Source of the DNA: Theocolax elegans | Lineage: Eukaryota > Arthropoda > Insecta > Hymenoptera > Cerocephalidae | Reading direction: 5' to 3' | DNA length: 64,000 nt | NCBI GenBank assembly: GCA_026168455.1 | Contig: CM047428.1 | Span: forward strand, 83,346,594-83,410,593 | In this document: positions 53,802 to 64,000 of the stretch, piece after piece | Position numbering within the stretch: position 1 is the stretch's first letter | Layout: the number at the start of each line of letters is the position of its first letter | Translations under genes and position numbers: made by a program | The notes under the pieces: generated by a model | Databases searched by the model: none | What the model was told of the DNA's origin: nothing | Seen by the model: the letters and a program-made list of their open reading frames with translations, nothing else

Positions 53802-55953
53802 CATTTCGATACAAGTGCGTGAGCGCGGTTTCGCAGACGGAAAAAATGAAAAAAAAAGGAAACGTATTGCCGGCCACGTGCACGATGATGATAATTTTAC
53901 GATAGGTGTACCAGTGAGCGTCGAATAATGTACTTCTCTAAGCGTACGAGACTGCAACGATGTTGAAAAAGGAAAAAAAGCGGTCGAGTTGCATGTTAAA
54001 TTCCATTAATCGAAGTTGACATTAGGTATATGTATATATGTTATATGTACATTTATGTTTTTTTATAGGTTTTACATATTATACGTTACTTGCGGGATCT
54101 GCATTCATATACATATTTATGCATATATACTTTTACAGATTTTCATGGAAAGATATATATTGCGCAAAAGTGTGTGCTCTTAATATTACGAGAGTTCCAC
54201 TGTATATAATAATAAGGCTTACGCACCCATAGTTGCATCGGGCGCTGTTACGCCCTTCGAGATTAATTCCTTAATAATTAAATTGAATAACACGTTTTAA
54301 TACATTAATATTTTACTCAAAAAAGTATAATTATAATACTGTTATTTATTACTGTAATTTTTCTTAGTAGAGAAAGTACCCATTTTTGGTAAATTTATGA
54401 TATAATTTATCTTCAATGAAATTTTTGGGAAAATTTACGGGAATTAATTATATACCACTTTCTCATATTTGTCGATTGCATTGTCTATTAAAGTGATGTT
54501 ATAAAACAATCGTAGAAGCGTGCACATACGAAAGAATCAAACGATTATAGATTCACGGTAAGGAGTCTAAATGATGCTACGTGCGCAATATTAATGTAAT
54601 ATCTACACCTGCGAAGTCCGATCAAAATAGGCATGCAATAAGCTTGTTACTTTAAATCAATTGTCAATCTCTACTTATTCGTTGAGAAAATTTTTTGTAT
54701 CTTTCTTATCTCGATAGAAAAGAAAACTTTAATTTAGCCGCTTTATAAAATTATATTGAAATTAAGAGGCATAATTTCAATATTTAAAAATAAATAAAGG
54801 CTGATGCAATTGCAACTTGATGCGAACATTGCAATAGAGATTTTCGATAAAACGAAACGTGCAAAAATTTTTGTTTCTTATCGGTTAAGCGGGTGTAATC
54901 ATTTTGAGTAGCCGCTATCGATCATAAAGCGTTAAGGATTGTCAACGAACCTATACATACATCCTTCTTAATGTATTCGCATTAATCAAAATTGTTAAGA
55001 ATAATAATTTGCTATGTGTTAAGAATTTTGAAACCGTAATGTTAAAAGAAATTTCTTAGTGTATTAGAAACCATTAAAAAAGATAGAAGCAAACACACTA
55101 TATTTTCGCATGGCAAGTATATAGAGTGTGTAGCAATAAATGTTGATTTATTTATTCTCTTTACCTTGACAATGCATTTTACGTGTTATTTACGGAGAGA
55201 ACAAATAAGCTACACTTATACATTATTGCCTTTATTATGACATTAAAAGTAAATATGTGTACGTATACACGTATGTCATTGAATACTTTTTTATTGAACT
55301 TATCGAAACGTTTTATTACCATTGTCCATTCTCTGTGTTTTAGGGTTAATTCATTATTCATTACCATTATGTAATGTATACAATAACTTACAATTTATAA
55401 CTATATAAGTCTATAATGTAAAATATCAAAAAAGTGCAAAGTATAAGCAAAATTAAAAAACAAAATTTCTCTCGCTGATGTTTCAAATTAAATTGTTATG
55501 TTTTTTCAAGTTATAATGAAAACTGTATAATTCAATAATAAAAATAGTAAGTTACATTTATAGAATACTAGAGTGTGACGATACCCCAATCTCAATTTTG
55601 TTGCTCCCCATGGAATATAACCCAATATTATGAACAAAAGTTTGATAGTTTCAATTTGACAGAAGTGTAATAGTCGAAAACCCTATATTCTCCTTTTTAT
55701 CTGGTCGTCTATAGAGATATCGCTCATAGAATTTGCGTTTAGCGTCTCGTTTCTTGGCCTTTTTTCAACAAGTTAAATGAAAAATGTTTGCCCCTTCCCC
55801 TCTCCTGCTGTATCTTTACCCCTAAACAAAGTTTTCCGACGCTTACGGAAAACTTGGAATTGCGCATTCCATTTTCCACGGTGAGCATTAACGTGAACGT
55901 CTTATCCTTACGTATATAGGTGTAACTCAACTTTAAAACCAATATTGTTTTCC

Positions 55954-55991
<38 letters not shown>

Positions 55992-58900
55992 ACGTTCAGC
56001 ATACTGTGCAATTTTTTAACTATCGCTTTACAAAAATTTCGTTACTGGCAAATACTAAACTTTCTGACTTTCGATTATACATACAAACGAACGTAAGGCC
56101 AAAAATAGATTTGAAATTTATCCTCGCTCAATAGAAATTGTAGTTATGCAAGTTTTTTTAACATTGGAATATTAAGTATAGGCTATTTGAACGAAGTGAA
56201 TTTTCGAGATAACAGTATTGAATGCGAAAGCGCAAAAAAAAAAGAGTGAGAGAGAGCAAGAAGAGAAAAAAGACGTTTAGACCGGATTTCTTGATCTTTC
56301 TATTCAATTTACGATCGGCGTTAACTTTATGCGTTCGAGTTTATTCGAATTGAGGATTAACATGCAATATCTTTTAGGGCAGTTACTTAAAAATTCTTTC
56401 CCTTGCATTGTTATACTTTTGGTAAACGTAAAAATTATGCATCAATGGAAAAAAAAGGAATCGAGCAAAAAAACTTAAGAAGAAGAAGCAAAAAGAATCA
56501 AAATAACACGTATATAATTAGAATTCTATTTTTCAATAGCAATAAGATTATTAAATGTACAGTATCGCGTACCAAACCGAAATTATATAAAGCGTATGCT
56601 TGTTCAATTTTATATAATAATTAATTTCATCGTAAAAGTATTTGCATAACGAAATGTTGGCTTAACATTGCATTATTCTGATTGGCATTAAATATTGTTA
56701 TTCGATTCTTCCTACTAAAAAGGTGAAACTTTTCAATTTTGATGTGCCGCTATTATATGTAAGTTATAGGTTTTGTCGTAAAATTATATCATACGTATTA
56801 ATCACAGGGCGCTGTGTAAAAATATATCTAGTAACATTATTATATTTTTTAATATTTATTTTATCAAGATTAAATTTGTAATGTATCATTATTATTATAA
56901 AAAATAAAAATACGGTATAAATATAGTATATATTAAGCTTTTTCATAGAAAAAATTGCAAATTAATTCTAATATAGTATTAAAAATCTGAAAAAATCGGA
57001 ATTCACTGCGGCAAGCTAATCGAATACCATTTCAGAGCTTTTTCGTTTTAAAAAATAGTGTTTCTGTTATTGACGGTTTATATCCCGGTAGCTTAAAATA
57101 TAATTATATTATTTATAACCATTACGAATATACGAACGGCTTAAACGAATTATTATTTAATTATGCAGCATATTAAATTATTTTATAATAAAACATGGTA
57201 ATACTTTTCACGTTTGAATAATATTAAACTTCCATAATTTATATGTATACCAAAATATTAGCTGATTATATAATTTGTGAATCTGCTAAATGCCTCTGCT
57301 AAAGAAATAAGTTGCAAATAAATACTTTTACTTTTGCAATATAGAGAGCAAACCTCGAGTCATTAATTTGGAAGGTGAAAATCTAGACGAATGCGTCATC
57401 ATCTCCCAACTGTTTTAATGCAATTACCATATTTTTGCACGTTTTTCTTGAATCTAAACAGACTAAAGAACTCGTTAAAAATGATGCGAAAACCGATTCA
57501 GAGCAGTGCCCTCCTTAGTCGGGAAATGTATTTCATATGCAAATAAAATCTATCGATTTCAAAAATAAGGATTCTGTAATATGTTCACCGCTAATAATCG
57601 GTATGATACAGAATTACAGAAAATGTCCTTGATTTTTTTAATAATCATCCATTTCTGGAATATGCCTTTACATAGTTACAGACTAAATGCATCATTTTCT
57701 CAAACGCTGAATCTTATTACATTGTTTTTTTATATGTATATAATGTGTCCTGTTTTAATAATGCCTTCTACCTGTTTTAGACGGTCGAACCGTTATTTAC
57801 AACACATATCATGATATAAAAAATTTTGTTTTAATTGTCGTGAATTTATATTACTGCACGCCGAACAGATGTATATTTATATTTGTTTTATAAGGTTTCG
57901 ATGGTTCTCTTCAAAGATAAAAACGTAAATAAATTGAGTAGTAAAAATATTTCCTTTTAGCAAAATTTATTTGCTAATTTGACGCAAACTACAAGTAATG
58001 GTTCCAGCAACATATACCAATAGTATTAGATTTCACCAGATTCATCTATAAATAAATAGTCAAAGAAATAATTATTTCACTCAAACTAGGATTACGTATT
58101 ATATAAAGAAAAATACAAATTATTTTTGTTACGGAAACTTATTTTTTAATTTTAATAAAAATAATTAATCCTTTTTTAATTCCAACTAATAAGTTCTAAG
58201 AATATTCGTTATTATCAACAAAATATTGTTTCACTGTGTTAAATTTGAAGTGCATTTAATTTGTAAGTTCACTCGATATAACATTTCACACTATTAAATA
58301 AAGTTTAATAAACCTATCTTTCAAAAATGATGACCACCCGATATATGAAAAAGACACTGTTAGACAAAAAGACGATAATAACAATATCCACGAATCCCAC
58401 GAAAAATGATCGCTACAACGAAGTTTCTGTGTGCGTGTGCGTGTGTGCATAATATTAAATATTTTATCTGCACGCAGCGTTATTACCTACGCATATCATA
58501 AGCATAATAAACTTCTCTCTCCCTGCATCTCTCGGTTTTTCGCTGTACTCTCGAGGCTGGAAATTGAGCGATGCATATCGGACTTCACCACATCAACCAC
58601 TAAATTCGAATTTGAAATTCATAGAATTAAGTTTCACCTACTTTACTCTTAACTACGGGAACGTTTCCTTTAACGTATATTATATACTCCATTTTTACGA
58701 ACTCCTGTACATTTTTTGCTTTATCGGCGATAAAAAAAATTATACACACATATATTAAAATAAATTCGGAATAGATTATACCCTATCATTTTGATTCAAC
58801 GTTCTATACACCGGGTGTATGTTAATATCCTCTATACATTCGGTGTGTCTACGTTCTCTGTGTGTAATCGAATTTCCTACCAAATGTGAATTGTATCGTA

Positions 58901-60587
58901 GCTTAGATTTATCGTAATGCGTGTGGAAATTACGTATGAATAAGAAGAAAAGGAAAAAAATTATTATTTACAAAAATCTTTGAGAAAAAACAGTCAATGA
59001 GAAAGGTGTACCATTTGACCTTAATTTAAAGATCAAGATAGCAAGGTGTTTAAAGATTGAGTAAATACGATATAAAGTGTAATTATTCTTCTTTAAGCAT
59101 CTACGTGTATATATATTCATAGACTCTCGTTGAGCAATCCTCAAATTTTAGACAATACTTTTTCTGCGTGGTTAGGGCTATTACCTTCGATTTTTAATTT
59201 ACGTTACACGAAGATATACAAATTGTACACTAAGGAGGCGGACGGACTCAAATTACAGGGATCTACACTTGTAGCAATTCAAAAATCCTGCTTATAATAT
59301 TGAATAAAGAATCTGAAGAAAATTCCAAAGTGTAGTTTAGAACGTGCAGAACAGGCTTTTTAATAAAAATTTAATGAATAATAATTGATCGATAATTTTG
59401 AGTAAAAAGCCGGTTGTAAACGCCAAACCGAAATTGCAGATAAAAAAATTGGATAAATTTGTACACACTGTTTAAAACTTAGGATCGTTTAAGTAATAAT
59501 GTGTTTGGTTAAAAAAAAATAAATAAAAAATAACACATAGTTTCAAGGTTTGTCATCGTATATTGATTTGTTCAAATGATAAGAAAACGTGTGTAGACTC
59601 ACACTACCTAAGCTCGTAGAAAAAAAATGCATTACATTTCCATACAAAATGTCTTTATACCGGAGGTAGCAACAACACGGGAGTTTGGTTGTTGAAAACA
59701 AGTAATTAATACGACACCGATAACGCACTTCGAGGTGCGTACGGAGAGCCTCTCGAAAGCGGTGCGCGAGAAATACGAATCGTCTCGGTTCGAGCTTGCA
59801 AACGACCACCACCACCACCACCAGCATCAGCACCTCCTCGGTCGAGCTAAATTCCAGGCATATAATCGCGTTAATTACGCCGATCGAGCGAGCCTCGAGT
59901 TGCCTCGAGAGACGAGACGACAATTGAAAAATCGTTGACACATGCTGCACTGATTACTCAACTTGAAAATTTTATAATTTCTCTTTTTTTGTTCAATTTA
60001 CACCGAGACTTTTTCCTGTTCCAAAGGTAATTTAATTAGTTTTTTTTTGTTTTCATTTATCACCAATCCAGAGCTTGGACTAAATATCGTTTAATTTCGA
60101 CGATTTGTTTGTTTGTTTAATTTGCTGTGCTATTGAAATATAGGTATAATTAAATTAGACTAATTGATTATTTAAGATGTTTACGGAAACTCGAAAATTA
60201 TTGAAAATAATAAACATAATGAAATGTTGTTGTTGACAGGCTTTCGGAACCCTCGGGGAGTATCCACGACGGTGTCGGGAACTACACGACCGACGTAAAG
60301 TGCTCCTGGCTGATCGAGAGCAGTCCAAACTCGACGATTCGTATGCACATCGAGGAGTTTGCCACCGAGTGCGGTTGGGATCACCTCTACATCTTCGATG
60401 GGGACAGCGTCGAAGCTCCCCTACTCGGCGTTTTCACCGGGCTCATGCACAAGGACGACTACCACATAAGGCGAGTGCCGGAAGTCATCGCCCGCTCGGG
60501 CAGCGCCCTCCTACACTTCTACTCAGACGTCGCGTACAACATGAGCGGCTTCAATATCACTTACAAAATCAACGCTTGCCCAAGCAG
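50302..60587 (+). CDS. ATRN: Attractin (distracted), N-terminal part; gene continues beyond the window
   Basis: Join 50302-50576 and 60240-60587, then onward outside the window: 207 codons plus two bases. Residues 18-23 are an Arg/Asp cluster and 24-40 hydrophobic, a signal peptide or signal anchor. An EGF-like module follows (Cys 58, 63, 68, 73, 75, 84; next Cys 87), then a CUB domain (about 93-205) with Cys113, Cys136 and the acidic ECGWDHLYIFDGD block expected of a calcium-binding CUB. The EGF-CUB order and the VPEVIARSGSALLHFYSD and GFNITY segments match attractin rather than MEGF8. Known for the family: large multidomain membrane or secreted proteins (EGF, CUB, kelch, C-lectin, PSI) in the secretory pathway; the Drosophila orthologue is distracted. 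Kelch and later domains lie past 64000. Confidence 0.93.
50577..60239 (+). other. Attractin intron 1 (9.7 kb) with GC-richer islands and microsatellites
   Basis: Mostly AT-rich non-coding DNA. Three patches are CpG-richer than the rest: 52600-52920, 53580-53950 (with a (CT)n tract at 53764-53801) and 59720-59940 (with (CAC)n at 59805-59823). Another (CT)n tract lies at 55953-55987. The patches carry open frames of 67-105 codons, for example 53611-53928 which begins with an ATG, but no known domain; they are more likely enhancers or alternative starts than exons. One copy of the short dispersed repeat lies at 54200. Confidence 0.6.
54200..54262 (+). repeat. Dispersed short repeat, copy C
   Basis: CTGTATAT, a 6-bp AATAAT insertion, AAGGCTTACGC, CCCATAGTTG, TCGGGCGCTGT, CGCCCTTCGA. 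Same orientation as copies A and B, about 5 kb away, inside attractin intron 1. Confidence 0.6.
60240..60587 (+). CDS. ATRN: Attractin coding exon 2 (CUB domain)
   Basis: Acceptor TTGTTGACAG; encodes one whole CUB domain and ends CPS plus two bases at donor GTGAGA, phase 2. Because entry and exit phases are equal, the domain is a symmetric module that could be skipped in frame. Confidence 0.94.
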
Positions 60588-63500
60588 GTGAGAGGATTCC
60601 CTCGCTTTTTTTCCTTCCTCCCGTCTACTCCTCGTGTTTACCCAGAAGGTGAAAATATCGATCGCCCGCAGCACACGTTACTCCTTTCCTTCAATACGTT
60701 TCATTATTTAATTAACATTTTGATTTTGCTCAACCTTGACTTGGTTTTCTACTCTTCGTGGAAACTTTAATCGCGCCGTTTAGTTTTCCATTTGGATGAA
60801 TCATGATTCATCGTTTAATGCATTTAAAAGATCGATCTATGTACTGAGTAATTAATTCAATTTTGAGTAAGCGTTATCTTTCTTGTGCACCGTGCTCGCA
60901 CAAAATTCTACCTTGGATTTATTAATATTTGTTTTTAATAATTGTCAATAAAACGAAAATCATAATTCGAACTTTCACTTTTAATAAAATTTTATTAATA
61001 AGAGCTTAACTATTAAAGCAAATTATAAATCTATAAAAAGTGGATTCGCCTATTTTTCACCCATTCTATACAAACAATCTATTTAATACTTATTTTATGG
61101 AATACGATTTCTATCAGGGATCTGATGTGTGTACTGAAAAAAATTATTTGTTCATTTCACTCTGCAATGCATGTACGAACATTCATTCATTTTTTTCTCG
61201 TTATCGCAACTGCTTGAAAAATAATATTTTTATTTAGAAAATAATGAATAATATAAGATTATTTAGTTAAATTCGTATAATGCATATATTGTTAACTGGT
61301 TCTTTGATTTGAATAACGTTGAATTTTAAATGGGCTTTTTAACATTTAATTTTAAACGAAGAAACTTTTCCACGTTGAACGTATATAGTTTACGACCCTA
61401 TTTAAAACAAAGAAAACGATATAATATTCATGAATTCATTAAAATCTATAACTAAATTGATAATTTCTCCTTTTTTCTTGTAAGTTCTATCGTATATCAT
61501 AAATTCATTATTCAGCCGCATGATTATTTAAAATATTGGATGGTATTGATACAAACATTGCTTATCTTGCAAAATGAAATGTTAATTTTTTCATAATATT
61601 AAATAAAAATAAACATAACCCATTGACCTATTGATTAACCAATTGGAATTTACTGTTGAACTAAAATAAGACATTTTATTTCTCTTTATCAAGTTAAACA
61701 ATCTACATACAACACGATGTAAAGTTCATTAAATAATCATTAAAAATTAGTAGGACAGCTAAAAGTAAACGTCAAAATTTAATTAGTTTAACTTTTAACT
61801 AGTACATATATATATTTATGGAATTCATTGATTACATTTATTTACGGTAAAGAATATTTTTTAATGTTTAGAAATAAAAAAAGAATATTTTATAAGTACA
61901 CAATTATTTGTACTCAATAGAATTTAATTATTTTGTAAAAAAAAAAGTAGATTGTTAAGAAGGTATTTGATTTCAATTACATACATCTACCTTTATCAAT
62001 ATAAAAAAATTGTTTGAAAATTTAAGTTAAAAATAGAAAAACAAGTCTGTTACTTAAAGATTCTTTGTAAAAGAAAATTATTTTTTTAAATTAGACAGTA
62101 ACAGTAACTTAAAAAGTTACATTCAAATAATTAGTTGAAAAACCTGAAAAAAGTCCGGTATTAATACTAATAGCATATATACGGATCTGATTATTAGGAT
62201 TTTTCAAAAATCTATCTCACATAAACAAATAAAACGAAATAATAGTTTTAATGTTGCTCTGTATAAAGTTCCTCTGAATTAAAAAAAAAGAATGTTGAAT
62301 GTAACATTGATAACTGTGGATTGAATTTATATATATACAAGCCTGTTTTATTGCAATTAGAAATAAAACACTAGCCACCCCGAAAAGAAACGAGACTTTT
62401 TCGAGCTTTTAACTGTCGCCTAGTCAATCGGATGCATTCAAGTTTCATTCACTTTCCAGGAAAATGTATTTCCTCCTCCTTCCGAAAAAAGGTAGATGTC
62501 GGCTGGTTCATTATTCAGGAGTCCCTGAAAAGTGCGCACGTACGGAAGTGAAAGAAATGACGAACTAAAGAGTAAAAAGGTTTTTTATCCATCCCGACGA
62601 TGCATATCTCCAGTTGATAAACCACTCTCGCATAGAATTTGTCTCCTTTGACAGACAAAAAAACCCACGAGAATAGTTAGAGGAAGTACGGAGGGATGGA
62701 GGAACAGAGAGAAAGAGAGAGAGAAATTTGATAAACAAACACTTGGCAATAGGGATGAAAAACAAGTGGCTCGACTGTTCGTATTTATGTGTTACTTATT
62801 TTTTCCTTTCGTCATTTTGCGTGCCTGCTTATATGCGCGCGCGAGCTTCTAGTTCTGTAGGCGAAGATCGGGTACGAGTTAAAGGCGGAGACGCGGATGA
62901 CGGCTCGTCGAGTCACTTTTAAGTCATTGTTTCCAGACAAAAGCGGTTTTCCACTTTTTTTTAAATGTCCAGTTGTAAAATTCTCTTGGAGACATTCGAA
63001 AAATATATTTTACTAAATACGACCATTGATATTTTTGTTGAACCTCTAACTGGATTGTAATTTACTTTTATGCTTTTAATTATATTTTTAGGGATGTTTG
63101 TATGTAAACATGTACATGATGTAAAGAAAATACTCCGATTTACGTTAATTTTGAAAACTCTTCATCACAACTCAAACTTTTTTCATTACAAAGTTTTAGA
63201 AACTTTAAAATTTACCCAATTTTTAACCGAAATTTATAAATATATCATTATAAACTAAACAACTTTTAAAAAAATAATAAAAAATTAATATATGTCATCA
63301 AATAACGATCATAATTATACACGATACTAGCAACAAAAATATGCAATACTGTCATAATTTATAAAACGATATACATCAGCATCCCCTTGATAAACCTTGT
63401 AGTTAATTTAGGGCGAAACCTTCAATTATTCTCACCTACTCAATTACTGTCACTTACAAGCTTAGATTATCTTCCGATTCAATTAAAATTCCCATAAAAT

Positions 63501-64000
63501 TGATTTTAAATATCATTTTTATTTTTATACCGTTTAAACTTATTAAATAATGGTATTTAACGAACTTGATAATTTCACAATAATATACAGAATTATCTAT
63601 TATCGATACCTGTCAGATATATCGGATGTTTTTTCACTTTATATACACTACTGAAATAGAAAATAGTAAAATTTGTCTAAATTCAAAATGGCACATTCAA
63701 TAGGGTGTACTCATTTTTAAAAATGCGCTCATTTGTCACAAAACACGCATAAGGTTGATATTTTTAATCTATCATTTTATAATATTTCGATTTCTTAATG
63801 TTATAATAACAATTCAAATTATTATTATTTAAAATAAAATTCTGTACAAATATCGTATTATATGTAAATTTTTAGTCTAAAAATCAAATGTTTGTACCAT
63901 ATTTTGTTATAACATATAATAACAATATTCGTTTTGCATGGCTTTGTGTATCATGTTTCGAGTTTGAAACTATAATTTAGAAATTCATTTACATCCCAGT
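60588..64000 (+). other. Start of attractin intron 2, AT-rich, no exon seen
   Basis: The expected next exon (EGF/kelch region) is not found, so the intron probably runs past the window end. The stretch 62820-62930 is somewhat CpG-richer; the frame there (62728-62922) has no recognisable domain. Confidence 0.55.

Noticed and set aside
53611..53928. 105-codon frame beginning with ATG in attractin intron 1
   Set aside because: Its middle is a (CT)n-derived Ser-Leu run and the opposite strand is also open; more likely a GC-rich non-coding island.
1..64000. tRNA, rRNA or CRISPR features
   Set aside because: No cloverleaf with a T-loop GTTCRA block in proper spacing, no rRNA core sequence and no regularly spaced repeats were seen; a covariance-model scan would be more sensitive.

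Overview
The window reads as nuclear DNA of an insect. It is AT-rich with many (CT)n, (GA)n and (TA)n microsatellites, has short GT-AG introns, and holds three genes whose products are clearly insect/metazoan. Hymenoptera is my guess from overall texture (low GC with CpG-rich gene starts), but nothing in the sequence proves the order.

Layout. (1) 587-7632 is an almost intact Ty3/Gypsy LTR retrotransposon with a 4-bp target duplication, a tRNA-Lys-type primer site, gag, protease, RT/RNase H, integrase and a polypurine tract, and no env. Gag and protease are joined by a textbook -1 frameshift signal. Two further single-base frame changes lie inside pol. (2) 7633-30100 is mostly non-coding. It contains one plausible minus-strand first coding exon (13050-13254), a 543-bp terminal-inverted-repeat element (19887-20429), a 663-bp foldback element (26977-27639), a CpG-rich island (about 24540-25140) and several microsatellites. 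(3) 30645-33699 (+) is a complete five-exon nuclear receptor gene of the HR96/NR1J type (773 aa), recognised by the ESCKA P-box and the ligand-binding domain. (4) 35628-45590 (-) is a complete six-exon N-acetylglucosamine kinase gene (379 aa), tail-to-tail with Hr96. A possible 72-aa membrane microprotein lies just past its stop, and a piggyBac-type MITE sits in its fourth intron. (5) 45591-50301 is the divergent intergenic region before attractin, with a 179-bp foldback element, promoter-like CpG-rich stretches and two copies of an unassigned 60-75-bp repeat. (6) 50302-64000 (+) is the 5' part of an attractin (distracted) gene: exon 1 carries a membrane segment and an EGF module, a 9.7-kb intron follows, exon 2 carries a CUB domain, and the rest runs past the window.

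The three host genes share no pathway that I can see: a xenobiotic/lipid-sensing receptor, an amino-sugar salvage kinase and a cell-surface/secreted adhesion protein. The most notable observations are the complete slippery-site-plus-stem signal in the retroelement, the indel-only divergence of its LTRs, five tandem decapeptides in the HR96 hinge, three structurally different inverted-repeat elements, and the short repeat family around attractin. All exon boundaries come from reading GT-AG sites and protein family knowledge; none was tested against transcripts.
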